Below, in pieces: positions 8,962 through 17,084 of a DNA stretch of 34,040 nucleotides. The DNA comes from Nitrososphaeraceae archaeon (lineage in GTDB: Archaea; Thermoproteota; Nitrososphaeria; Nitrososphaerales; Nitrososphaeraceae). Made by a program: the position numbers and the translations under genes. How positions within the stretch are numbered: position 1 is the stretch's first letter; every line of letters begins with the position of its first letter. Where the stretch lies: contig JAICQW010000002.1 in assembly GCA_025937665.1 (NCBI GenBank), forward strand, positions 1 to 34,040. The letters are read 5' to 3'. The notes under the pieces were generated by a model that saw only the letters and a program-made list of their open reading frames with translations, searched no databases and was not told the origin of the DNA.

Positions 8962-9168
8962 ATGAAATTTCTGAAGGTGATTCTGCTTACCACTGTGGTT
9001 GTCCTTTCAAACATACTAACTGCAACTGTTTCTGCCAGTATACATGACGATCACTGTTTCGATCATGACCCGGAGAATTCCTTTTGTTATAAAACCCAAA
9101 AGCAGTGCGAAATGGAACAAAAAAATGACCGAATGACAGAAGGTAAATGTTACAAGGCTCTAGATTAG
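8962..9168 (+). CDS. Small secreted Cys-containing protein
   Basis: A 68-aa product with a signal peptide MKFLKVILLTTVVVLSNIL and likely cleavage after TVSAS. The mature peptide of about 42 residues has four Cys (DHCFDH, SFCYKT, KQCEME, GKCYKA) that could form two disulfides. It is highly charged and has no known domain. TATA-like AAAAATATATAGTAG sits at about 8887-8901, with the start some 65 bases downstream. Small exported Cys-knot-like peptides of this kind are usually uncharacterised. Confidence 0.65.
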   Translation: MKFLKVILLTTVVVLSNILTATVSASIHDDHCFDHDPENSFCYKTQKQCEMEQKNDRMTEGKCYKALD

Positions 9169-9222
9169 AAAATATTTACGATGTTTTAAAGTATGCATAA
9201 AAAAAATTAACTACGGGGCATA

Positions 9223-9657
9223 CTATATCTCATCTTTCAGTGTTCTGAGCACTTTCGCATTTGGATCGATTGGATCCAATTTTTCATTTAAATAATCAAT
9301 AAAGTTAGTCGCAGTTACAATGCCTACAGTATTGTTTCCATCCTTAACTATAAGGTGCCGTACCTTCTTTTGTAACATTAGATTTGCGGCCATCTCTACA
9401 GACGAATTGGAATCAATTGTAGTTAATGGTGAGGTCATTAAATGCTGTATCGTGAATTCTTTACTTAGTACATCGTGGGTACAAACACCTCTTGTGATAT
9501 CGCGTTCAGTAATGATTCCTATTGACTGTCCACCTTCATCAACTATTACAAGTGAGCTTACGTTTTTATCCAACATTTTCTTTGCAGCATCCTTTGCACT
9601 ATCCGAGGTTTTAATGATCTCTACTTTCTTTGACATTATGTCGCTTATTTGATACAT
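9223..9657 (-). CDS. CBS-domain pair protein
   Basis: A 144-aa protein made of two CBS domains (about 8-60 and 72-128). Signatures are ISDIMSKKVEIIKTSDSAKD, SLVIVDEGGQSIGIITERDI and VRHLIVKDGNNTVGIVTATN. Paired CBS domains form a Bateman module that senses adenine nucleotides or related ligands and regulates partners; stand-alone copies are very common in Nitrososphaerota. The first CBS ends in the classical GIITERDITRG. It has no other domain, so it presumably acts by protein contact. Single gene. Confidence 0.9.
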   Translation of the reverse strand: MYQISDIMSKKVEIIKTSDSAKDAAKKMLDKNVSSLVIVDEGGQSIGIITERDITRGVCTHDVLSKEFTIQHLMTSPLTTIDSNSSVEMAANLMLQKKVRHLIVKDGNNTVGIVTATNFIDYLNEKLDPIDPNAKVLRTLKDEI

Positions 9658-9714
9658 GGGTTATATACAACAAAGTTGAATATATTTTTGATTCCAAACC
9701 CGAAATAGGGGTTG

Positions 9715-9906
9715 TTAAATGTTCAAGGGCCTACGAACCACCGCCATGCTAATACTGCCCGGTATTCTTATTGTTGCACTTAACTTGAAGTATGAATTAC
9801 CACTACTACAAGACCAAAAATTTTGAATTGCCCAGGCAACTTGTCTACGCCTATCGCCTACCTCTAGCGGATTTGGAGAACGGGGGTGTATGTGAAGATG
9901 ATGCAT
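9715..9906 (-). other. GC-rich island with a 63-codon ORF, uncertain coding
   Basis: About 46% GC by my count over 9721-9900, clearly above its AT-rich surroundings. The minus-strand ATG at 9906 opens a 63-codon frame (HLHIHPRSPNP, then GDRRRQVAWAIQNFW) with no recognisable domain. The opposite strand also reads almost openly (TTAMLILPGILIVALNLKYE, stop at about 9824). Either a small gene, a non-coding RNA or a relic of an imported sequence is possible. A small inverted motif ATGATG/CATCAT lies at about 9896-9917. Confidence 0.3.
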
Positions 9907-10050
9907 GCTGTCATCATTATACTTTTCCTCCTACTCCAAGATCCGTATTGATCTCTTATACCATGTAAAAGATAAGAACTTTTTGAAACTTTGTTACTAA
10001 AGAATTAATGCTTATCGGTATCGGTACAATTTCCATTTGACTCAATCATA

Positions 10051-10246
10051 TTATTTATTATTAGTATTGATACTAGATTGGAAGTCATTTGAATTACTGT
10101 TAGTCAAAGGGAATCTAGATAAACGGTCATAATTGCAAACTGGACAAAAGTTACTAATTTCAAATAGTTTTTGCTTACATAGCGCATAAAGACAGGTTAC
10201 GTTCCAGAGACACCTATCACAATTTAGAAATATCTTTCATTTTCAT
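10051..10246 (-). pseudogene. Cys-rich small zinc-binding protein with frameshifted start
   Basis: A 60-codon minus-strand frame ending at TAA 10051-10053 reads NCDRCLWNVTCLYALCKQK, then FCPVCNYDRLSRFPLTNS. Six Cys in CxxC-like spacing argue for a real zinc-binding protein. The frame lacks ATG, GTG or TTG at its beginning. The natural start MKMKDISK (ATG at 10246 or 10240) lies in another frame and reaches a stop after the shift. A one-base indel near 10222 would restore about 65 codons. Pseudogene, sequence error or unusual start cannot be told apart. Confidence 0.45.
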
Positions 10247-10450
10247 CAAAAATTTTTTTCTTTATTTACTATAATTTTATTTAGAGCCAATCCATGGAAT
10301 TTTACCTGAAATCATATTTAAATTTCGATTAATTCTGTTAAGGCATATAATATTCTCTGATTTATTTACAAACTGCCATTCCAAAGTCAATACTAATCTA
10401 TAGGAAAATAGAAATTTTAATTAAGGTTTGTGAAGCGATCATGGTTTGCA

Positions 10451-11323
10451 ATGAGCAAAGATAATTTTAATCCTGAAGAATTCAAAATGAGTCAAAGACA
10501 GAGTTGGGATAGCGTGGCAGCAGGATGGCAAAAGTGGTGGAAAACGATTGAAAATGGCGCACAAAAAGTCAGCGATAAATTAGTCGAACTCTCAGAGATT
10601 AGAGAAGGACAAAGGATTTTAGACATAGCAACAGGTATTGGCGAACCTGCAATTACCGCAGGGAAAATTGTAGGTCAGAAAGGACATGTTACTGCTACAG
10701 ATTTATCTTCAGAAATGTTGGCAATTGGGGAAGAAAGAGCAAGATCTCTGGGTCTACAGGATATAATGGAATTTGTACAGAGTGATGCCGAAAATCTGAA
10801 ACTAGGGACAGATGAAAAATTTGATGCAATTATTTGTAGATGGGGATTAATGTTTCTACCAAACCTGGATACTGCATTGAGTAATATACATGACAAATTA
10901 GTTTCCGGAGGAAAATTGGCAGCTGCTGTATGGTCCGAACCATCCAAAGTTCCGTTTATCAGTCTTTCCATGGATACTGCCAGAAAACATCTAGGTTCGT
11001 TACCGGGTCAGGGATTGCCTGGGCCATTAAGCTTGGCTGATGTAAATTCACTCAAAAAATCATTCGAGAAGGCGGGGTTCGTAGATATCCATTATGAGAG
11101 GATTCCGGTAATCTTTGAATTTGATTCTGCTGAGGACTACGTTAAATTCAATCAGGACATTGTTGCACCACTTCGTACAATCTTATCTAATGAGACTGAA
11201 ATCAAAAAACAACAAGTATGGGATGATATTACTGAGCAAACTAAACTGAAATATTCAGACCCTGATAGCCGACGCGTTAAATTTGTCAATGAAGCTATAT
11301 GCATAGTAGGACTTAACAAATAG
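10451..11323 (+). CDS. Class I SAM-dependent methyltransferase
   Basis: A Rossmann-fold methyltransferase of the UbiE/MenG-like group, 290 residues from ATG 10451. An earlier GTG at 10430 would add seven residues and lies close to the AT-rich promoter ATTTTAATTAAG near 10413. Motif I is ILDIATGIGEPAITAG, the acidic post-strand residue is ATDLSSEM, motif II contains FDAIICRWGLMFLPN, and motif III is GGKLAAAVWSEPSKVP. The N-terminal QRQSWDSVAAGWQKWW is typical of this group. The acceptor is unknown: methylated quinones, lipids and small molecules are all possible. Confidence 0.86.
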   Translation: MSKDNFNPEEFKMSQRQSWDSVAAGWQKWWKTIENGAQKVSDKLVELSEIREGQRILDIATGIGEPAITAGKIVGQKGHVTATDLSSEMLAIGEERARSLGLQDIMEFVQSDAENLKLGTDEKFDAIICRWGLMFLPNLDTALSNIHDKLVSGGKLAAAVWSEPSKVPFISLSMDTARKHLGSLPGQGLPGPLSLADVNSLKKSFEKAGFVDIHYERIPVIFEFDSAEDYVKFNQDIVAPLRTILSNETEIKKQQVWDDITEQTKLKYSDPDSRRVKFVNEAICIVGLNK

Positions 11324-11453
11324 TCCACATAATCAAGGTCGGGATTCCATAATTTAGTTGAATGGTACCATCATCAATCTTTTAATCCTATACTTAGTAT
11401 CGTATGTTTTTTACAAATAGTAGTGATTTTTGGATAAGAAACATGTTTTGCAG

Positions 11454-11627
11454 CTAATGTATTTGTTTCAAGTTCCCATCATTCAATACGCTTGAGATCA
11501 TTCCCGATGCTGTAGGCAATGGCTCATCGACTATCGTGTTGGTAAAGAGAGGTAAAATGGTGTACAACCCAATTAATATGGCGACCACGCCCAAGATTAT
11601 TGCAATGATTATTCTTTTCTGATTCAT
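11454..11627 (-). CDS. Small single-span membrane protein, downstream of DM13 gene
   Basis: From ATG 11627 it makes 57 residues: MNQKRIIIAIILGVVAILIG, an N-terminal transmembrane anchor, then a short outside tail with PLPTASGMISSVLND. A perfect Shine-Dalgarno GGAGGT (11638-11643) sits 10 bases before this ATG, which decides the start over the earlier ATG at 11645. The gene begins 25 bases after the DM13 stop, so it is translationally dependent on the same transcript. Function unknown; the pairing suggests a partner or anchor for the DM13 protein. Confidence 0.68.
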   Translation of the reverse strand: MNQKRIIIAIILGVVAILIGLYTILPLFTNTIVDEPLPTASGMISSVLNDGNLKQIH

Positions 11628-11637
11628 TGATTTTAGG

Positions 11638-11643
11638 ACCTCC
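11638..11643 (-). promoter_or_regulatory. Ribosome binding site GGAGGT
   Basis: GGAGGT on the minus strand, 10 bases upstream of ATG 11627 and overlapping the alternative ATG at 11645. It matches the archaeal 16S anti-Shine-Dalgarno. It fixes the start of the small membrane protein and fits an internal operon gene, in contrast with the leaderless genes around it. Confidence 0.6.
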
Positions 11644-11652
11644 ATCTAATTA

Positions 11653-12234
11653 TTAAAAGGTTAATTTTGCGCTGCCAAATAAAGTTGAGAATGCCTTACA
11701 CCAAATTAGTACTGTATTGTGATTTGATAGATCTGTACCAATAGGAATTTCATAATTCTGATTTCCGATATTACCTTTTAATCTTCCAAGATTTACAATG
11801 TCTGATGCCTCCTTTCCAGTTGAAAGATAAACATAGAGATCCGGACCATTCGTAGTTTTTAGATTTTCCAATCTCAGGAATGTTCTTCCATCGGTAAGAT
11901 CTATTACTTTAGCAATTCCCTCAGCTTTATGAAAACCATCTCCTGCATCTATGAAATTACCCATTAATGGTTGGGGCTTTGGTTGCATCGTAGAATCAGA
12001 CATGTTTTCATAAACAGTAGAATTCTGTTTTGAGAATTTGTTCATTATCACCTGCTTTTCATCCTGAGTCATGTTCAGAGCTGCCTGAATTCTTTGTTCC
12101 TCCGTCATGCTCATAAAGTTCTGGACATTGGATGAAGTCCCAAAGGATACATGCGTTTTGGTTGTTACTAAAAATACTGAAAATATTAGACCTGTGAAGA
12201 TCATCGCGCTAAGAACAATTTCCGTTGTTTTCAA
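11653..12234 (-). CDS. Membrane-anchored DM13-domain redox protein
   Basis: Starting at TTG 12234 (LKTTEIVLSAMIFTGLIFS) gives a transmembrane anchor followed by an exported domain. The C-terminal DM13 domain (about residues 92-193 of this form) shows FIDAGDGFHKAEG, FLRLENLKTTNGPDLYVYLS, LGRLKGNIGNQNYEIP and the near-invariant Cys in VLIWCKAFSTLFG. DM13 domains are predicted to be extracytoplasmic electron-transfer modules with a redox-active Cys. The ORF is open to 12294, but the TATA-like ATAAATATTTTTAAAAG at 12263-12279 lies inside that extension, favouring the later start. It probably forms an operon with the 57-aa membrane protein. Confidence 0.85.
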   Translation of the reverse strand: MKTTEIVLSAMIFTGLIFSVFLVTTKTHVSFGTSSNVQNFMSMTEEQRIQAALNMTQDEKQVIMNKFSKQNSTVYENMSDSTMQPKPQPLMGNFIDAGDGFHKAEGIAKVIDLTDGRTFLRLENLKTTNGPDLYVYLSTGKEASDIVNLGRLKGNIGNQNYEIPIGTDLSNHNTVLIWCKAFSTLFGSAKLTF

Positions 12235-12262
12235 ATTATATTCACAGGAACAACGTGAATCT

Positions 12263-12279
12263 CTTTTAAAAATATTTAT
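12263..12279 (-). promoter_or_regulatory. TATA box for the DM13 unit
   Basis: ATAAATATTTTTAAAAG on the minus strand, centred about 35 bases before TTG 12234 and inside the longer version of the DM13 ORF. Position and composition fit an archaeal promoter. Confidence 0.4.
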
Positions 12280-12450
12280 CCAGATCAGATCCAAATCTAT
12301 ACAAGATTGTGAATAGTCCTATTATCGGCTTGTCGTCAGAAACATTAACTACAAATTTAAGAAGATTTGAATGTACAATTATCACATTTCTGTAAGATTA
12401 CCAGAAAAGCCAAGCTCAAGGAGAACGCTATACAGAATAATTGGCGAGTT

Positions 12451-12475
12451 ACAACTGTGGATTTTTCACTGTTGT
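12451..12475. repeat. Hairpin between phosphoesterase and DM13 genes
   Basis: ACAACTGTG at 12451-12459 pairs with CACTGTTGT at 12467-12475 with one mismatch and a 7-base T-rich loop. It lies about 110 bases beyond the stop of the discoidin-phosphoesterase gene on the minus strand. It may be an RNA 3'-end structure or protein site; the remaining bases of 12295-12582 show no gene I trust. Confidence 0.3.
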
Positions 12476-12582
12476 TGCTATTTCTAATTCTGTGACACTT
12501 TTTTGCCTCAGTTTTTTCGAGCGACACAAGTACCTGTAATCTCTGATCAACGAGGTACAAAGTAGCTGCAAACTTTGGATAA

Positions 12583-14715
12583 TTACTTTACAATATTAAA
12601 ATTATCTAGAATTTTTCCACTATGCGATATGAATTGTCCCATTAATGATTTATCGCCAATTATTATTTTTGTAAAGCCATAATCATTATCGTTTTGATAT
12701 ATTGATTCTTTTATTTGTCCCTCAAATTCATAATGGGATCTCCCGCCTGTGCCAGACTGTACGAAAACTGTATGTTTGTTTGGAAGCTTTATCCTTTCAT
12801 AGTTATGGTTGTCGCCCCACATCACCAGATCTACTCCATACTTATCTAACAGAGGTTGTATCGCATTTGTTTGGTCCTCATCTGCGCCATGCTTCGACGG
12901 GCTTGTGTATAGAGGAGTTGTTGTTACTACTATCTTCCAAGGCTTTGTTGTTGCTTTAAGTTCCTTTTCCAAGAACTGGGCATTTGAAGATGGTGATTTA
13001 TACGCATCCAGCATTATTACTCTTGCCGATCCTGCATCAAATGCATATACCATCGACGGCTGTCCAAATAAACCCGCATAGGAATCTGAGTCATGATCTC
13101 CTTTAGCGCCTTTCATCGGAATTCCTGCCTCCTTCAACTTATCCACTACTGGTTCAAATTCGTCAAGCGAGCCATACGAATAATCACCAAGTCCTAGCGT
13201 CAAGTTTATTTTATTATCTAACATTAGGTCTACCGTTTGTTCCCAGTTATCATTTACCGACGAACCCCAGTCTCCTGCCGCTCCTATATAATAGTTTGAT
13301 CCTGGAGTTGAGACTATATTTACAGATACTTCTGTTATGCTGGCATAGCTATTCAAAGTATTTCCATTGACAGTAATTCTTATGTATCTTGCATTGGTAT
13401 CCACAATATTGTATTTTTCAGGATCTAGTGTAGAACCTGTACTTTTGGAGCTTAGGACGTTTGTGAATGCTACTCCATCATTTGAGGTGGATATGACAAA
13501 ATTATTCTGCCTTTCGTTTCCTTTATACCAGGCAATACTGATGTCACAAACCTTGTTCGTTGTTCCTAAATCAAGTTGTATCCATGAACCCACACCGTTA
13601 TTAGACCATCTGGTGTCCAAATTATCATCAAGAACATTAATTCCAGGAAACCCAGTCTGACTAGCTGAAGTTTTAGCATTCTGAACATGACCAATAGTAC
13701 ATTGTACTTGCGATGGATTCGAGGAAGATACCATGGATTTGATTTCTGATATACTTGCATAATTATTTTGATTATTACCGTTAACGGTTATACGTATGTA
13801 TCTTGCATTAGTATCAACAACGTTGTATTTTTCATATGAAAGGGATTTTCCACTGCTTACTGTTGATAATACGGTCTTGTATGATTTTCCATCCTGCGAC
13901 GTTGAAACTATGAAATTATTCTGTCTTTCATTTCCTTTATACCAGGCAATATCCACGCTACAAATGTTCTTACTTGATCCTAAATCCAACTGAATGGATG
14001 AGCCTACACCATAATTAGACCAGACAGTGTTAAGATTATTATCAACTGCTTTTGAAGCTGGAAATCCAATTTGGCTAGGCGCAGACGCAGTTGCCTGCGA
14101 AACCTGGCTATTAGTACAGGATTGAGATGAACCCTTGTAACCATATATCTTAAATTCGCTGATACTAATCCAGTTGCTCTGCGTGTTCCCACTAACCATA
14201 ACTCTTACAAACCTGCCGGTTTGGGATTGAAGATTATACTTTTGCTCAGTTAACGATGTACCATCACTTTTACCGGAGTAAGCATTGGTAAATGTTTTAC
14301 CATCCTTTGATATTGATATTACAAATGTATTAACACGTTCATTTCCCCTATGCCAGTTAAGACCTACCGTGCATATTACGTTCTCTTGCCCAAGATCGAT
14401 CTGAATCCACGATCCAAGACCTAGATTAGACCATCTTGTATTGAGATTCTGATCGATTGCATGGGATGGTGGGTTAACCGAATCTGAGCCACTAGCAGTA
14501 ATCCCACTAACCGGAAGCTTTAAACAAGTATTAGACGTGGTAAACGGGTCATATTGCCCATTCACTTGAGAAGGTTGAACAAGAGGATTTGTGAAAATCA
14601 GAATAAGAAATGAGACAATGTAAATACCAATTTTTAATTGATTGCTACTTAAATGGTTAGAGAAGCCAAGTTTAGGTAAATTTCCTCTCAATACGGCATT
14701 TATCCACTTTATCAA
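12583..14715 (-). CDS. Secreted three-discoidin-domain metallophosphoesterase
   Basis: A 710-aa exported protein. A transmembrane/signal segment covers about 28-44. Three F5/8 type C (discoidin) domains follow at about 62-193, 199-328 and 338-466; each has the WSN..G.GS.IQ.DLG core and Cys partners, and domains 2 and 3 are close duplicates (IAWYKGNERQNNF in both). The C-terminal calcineurin-like phosphoesterase is about 475-710: GDWG (481-484), GLGDYSYG (508-515), GDHD (539-542), GDNHNYER (634-641). Discoidin domains bind carbohydrates or lipids, so the enzyme probably works on the cell surface. Several usual metal ligands differ: GDHD for GNHD, no His in the VTTTPLY segment, GDNH for GHxH. 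Activity therefore is uncertain. Confidence 0.9.
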   Translation of the reverse strand: MIKWINAVLRGNLPKLGFSNHLSSNQLKIGIYIVSFLILIFTNPLVQPSQVNGQYDPFTTSNTCLKLPVSGITASGSDSVNPPSHAIDQNLNTRWSNLGLGSWIQIDLGQENVICTVGLNWHRGNERVNTFVISISKDGKTFTNAYSGKSDGTSLTEQKYNLQSQTGRFVRVMVSGNTQSNWISISEFKIYGYKGSSQSCTNSQVSQATASAPSQIGFPASKAVDNNLNTVWSNYGVGSSIQLDLGSSKNICSVDIAWYKGNERQNNFIVSTSQDGKSYKTVLSTVSSGKSLSYEKYNVVDTNARYIRITVNGNNQNNYASISEIKSMVSSSNPSQVQCTIGHVQNAKTSASQTGFPGINVLDDNLDTRWSNNGVGSWIQLDLGTTNKVCDISIAWYKGNERQNNFVISTSNDGVAFTNVLSSKSTGSTLDPEKYNIVDTNARYIRITVNGNTLNSYASITEVSVNIVSTPGSNYYIGAAGDWGSSVNDNWEQTVDLMLDNKINLTLGLGDYSYGSLDEFEPVVDKLKEAGIPMKGAKGDHDSDSYAGLFGQPSMVYAFDAGSARVIMLDAYKSPSSNAQFLEKELKATTKPWKIVVTTTPLYTSPSKHGADEDQTNAIQPLLDKYGVDLVMWGDNHNYERIKLPNKHTVFVQSGTGGRSHYEFEGQIKESIYQNDNDYGFTKIIIGDKSLMGQFISHSGKILDNFNIVK

Positions 14716-15010
14716 TTCTATTATATCACAAAATCCCTTGTCACAGTAAACTGATGTTTGGTATTTAATTCAATGAGGTGTAAAAACTTTTGCAAGGCCC
14801 ATTCTTTTTCAATCAAGACTAGAAATGCACTGAATATTCTTGAATCAAATAAAAATGCAAGTTTAGCAATTAAATCTACAGACATGGAATGATATCATGT
14901 TTTGATGATCGCGTCAATAGACTGAATAATTGCAGAAGAGTTTGTTAATGTACAAATCTTTCTTATTTACATCGAAATAATATCAACATATGGTCGGAGA
15001 AACGAAGGGA

Positions 15011-15547
15011 CTAATTAGCAGAAGGCTGTTGAGAGTCCCCTTTAGCCATTATTTCTGATCTAATTGAGGTCAATGATTGGTCGATTTGATATATCGCCAG
15101 TTTATCTCTTCCAATTATCTCAAATTTTTGAAGAATAGTCCCAAACAAGGTTTCTTCTTCTATTTGTTCACTTACAAACCATTGTAAGAAAGAATATGTA
15201 GCACGATCTTTTTCTCTTTCGGCAATCTCTACTAAATTATTTATAAGTTTTGTAACAGTCTGTTCACTTTTCAAACCTGCCTGGAAAGTAGATTCCAATG
15301 AATCAAAATTTCCCTTAGGCTTTTCGGTTGCTGGTATTATTGCTTCAGCTCCTGCATTATTAAGGTAGTGAACGAATTTCAACATATGTGTATTCTCCTC
15401 GGCAGCTTGTTCAAAAAAGAACGTCGCACCTCCATTATATCCGGTTCTTTCACACCATGATCCAATTGCAACATATGCCTGAGTTGATGATGCTTCATAA
15501 GAAATTTGATCATTAATTGCCTTTGCAAGTTCGGTTGATATTCTCAT
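15011..15547 (-). CDS. ftn: Ferritin
   Basis: A 178-aa non-haem ferritin. All ferroxidase ligands of the bacterial FtnA type are visible: E18, E51, H54, E95, Q128 and E131. The N-terminal region ISYEASSTQAYVAIGSWCE is typical. It stores Fe(III) in a 24-subunit cytosolic shell after oxidising Fe(II). A TATA-like AAAAATATAGATATATG is located about 30-45 bases upstream of ATG 15547. It is a single gene; the neighbouring secreted helical gene (15687-16418) is read in the same direction and may relate to iron handling. Confidence 0.95.
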   Translation of the reverse strand: MRISTELAKAINDQISYEASSTQAYVAIGSWCERTGYNGGATFFFEQAAEENTHMLKFVHYLNNAGAEAIIPATEKPKGNFDSLESTFQAGLKSEQTVTKLINNLVEIAEREKDRATYSFLQWFVSEQIEEETLFGTILQKFEIIGRDKLAIYQIDQSLTSIRSEIMAKGDSQQPSAN

Positions 15548-15686
15548 TGTAATATTCTATACATTCTCATATATCTATATTTTTGTAATTGCTAGATGTT
15601 GATTTGAGAAAAAGGAACTTTAAGAATCGCCCGCTTCCTAATCAAATAATGTATTTTAAGATAGAGCTGATTGTTAGATCTAGTTA

Positions 15687-16418
15687 CTAGATCCCAGTCA
15701 TATTAGATATTTTTTGCTTTAACTCGCTAATTGGTGTCTGGACGTCTGCTTTATTTTGAACTTTTGATTTTAAAGGGGAGATCAAGCTCAGTACATCTTC
15801 AGCTGAACTTTTCATTGTTTGATTAAGCATGGGCAATGAGTCCTCAATGAGAGACTCTGCCCTTGAAATAAAACCACTTGCATCCTGATATTCAATTATC
15901 TCAACCACTTTCCCTTCTCTCACACCCGATTCATATTCGGTATTTGCAACGTCGAATAACCATGAAGCTACAATTAGGTTCAACGTACTATTTTCTTGTG
16001 GTACAATTAGTTTAATTGCATCGTTTAGCAACTGATTTGACTTTTCAGTCTCCTCAGTAAATTGAGATAGGTCTAATTTTTCTACATTTCGTGATAGCTC
16101 ACTCAATGAAGTATATAATGTATGATTAAGATTACTATCAACGGTAACAAGAGGAGCTTCTATAAAATCATATATTTCTACTATAGGGTGTAAGATATGA
16201 GCCCGGGTTAATGTAATATTTCCGTCCTCTTTATTCACAATTGCCTGTTCAAGATGACCTTTCATCTGTTCAATATTATACACGTATTCTATTTGGTTCG
16301 GCATTTGACCCGAGACTAATCCAAATGTTGAAACTTGCAGGCTCAAAAATAGAAAGCTGCCAAGGCAAGAGAGTATAAATAAATTAGATTTTGTAATACT
16401 TAAGTTAAATTTTCTCAA
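15687..16418 (-). CDS. Secreted helical protein, possibly iron-permease-associated type
   Basis: A 243-aa protein with an N-terminal signal (FILSCLGSFLFLSLQVSTFG) and a predicted helical-bundle body. The segments QMKGHLEQAIVNKEDGNITL then AHILHPIVEIYDFIE and EYESGVREGKVVEIIEYQD resemble the extracytoplasmic helical regions that accompany FTR1/EfeO-type iron uptake proteins. That resemblance is from memory of the pattern and weak. The gene lies 139 bases upstream of the ferritin start in the same direction. If the link holds, both could serve iron storage and supply. No catalytic motif is visible. Confidence 0.6.
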   Translation of the reverse strand: MRKFNLSITKSNLFILSCLGSFLFLSLQVSTFGLVSGQMPNQIEYVYNIEQMKGHLEQAIVNKEDGNITLTRAHILHPIVEIYDFIEAPLVTVDSNLNHTLYTSLSELSRNVEKLDLSQFTEETEKSNQLLNDAIKLIVPQENSTLNLIVASWLFDVANTEYESGVREGKVVEIIEYQDASGFISRAESLIEDSLPMLNQTMKSSAEDVLSLISPLKSKVQNKADVQTPISELKQKISNMTGI

Positions 16419-16674
16419 TGATGATCAGCTATCTAAATAACGGCTAATTTAAGGCTTATCAAGATTCTCATTGCAGAGAAAGAACTCCAGAAATCAAATG
16501 AACTCTCCTTATGTTAATGCATCCTAATCGATCATTTACTTCCGAAGGAATATTGACAAACCCAAAAATAAATAGATAAATCTTAACATTATGACATGAG
16601 AGATTTTCTTTACTGTTCTGTCTCATTGCGTGCTGCATTTTACCAATTATGGGACCATCAAGTGACTTTGGTAA

Positions 16675-17067
16675 TTATCTGGGAGGAGTAGTATTAACGA
16701 TAATTGATTTGTTTGTGGTACTTGAGTTTACGAAGACGACGTTAGAATTTTCACAACCAAAGCCATCTCCATCAGAATCTAAACCAAAAGTGTCCGGAGC
16801 TAATACTGTAAAATTTCTGTAGGGGATATCTGTACAAGTCAAATTGGCAGAAAATGTGGTAACACAAAAATCTGGATATGAAGGGTCACAGGGATTGCTC
16901 ATATTACCCGCAGAGCCATTCTCCTGTATCTGACTTGCATTTATTTGTAATTCTCGTGGTTGTGGTACAGTAATGTTCATTTGACCACTTGCATAATCAA
17001 TAATTCCAAAGCCAGAACCTAATGGGAAAGATACTGTTAGCAATAAGATGTATAGTTTTAAACTCAT
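16675..17067 (-). CDS. Secreted protein with Excalibur-like calcium-binding domain
   Basis: A 130-aa product with signal peptide LKLYILLLTVSFPLGSG and a cleavage site near SGQM. The mature part carries CDPSYPDFCV then CTDIPYRNFTVLAPDTFGLD and SDGDGFGCE. That Cys-bracketed DxDxDGxGCE end is the Excalibur/nuclease-associated calcium-binding pattern. Several N-glycosylation sites (NMS, NLT, NFT, NSS) fit an exposed protein. The domain usually accompanies secreted nucleases; here it stands alone. Its ligand and role are unknown. Isolated gene. Confidence 0.8.
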   Translation of the reverse strand: MSLKLYILLLTVSFPLGSGFGIIDYASGQMNITVPQPRELQINASQIQENGSAGNMSNPCDPSYPDFCVTTFSANLTCTDIPYRNFTVLAPDTFGLDSDGDGFGCENSNVVFVNSSTTNKSIIVNTTPPR

Positions 17068-17084
17068 GCATATTTTAGTATAGA

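Noticed and set aside
12357..12560. 67-codon minus-strand ORF between DM13 and phosphoesterase genes
   Set aside because: No domain or promoter, TTG start only, and it contains the hairpin at 12451-12475. Not enough to call a gene.
13367..13993. Two ORFs with very similar beginnings antisense to the discoidin domains
   Set aside because: They mirror the duplicated discoidin repeats on the other strand, which explains their similarity.
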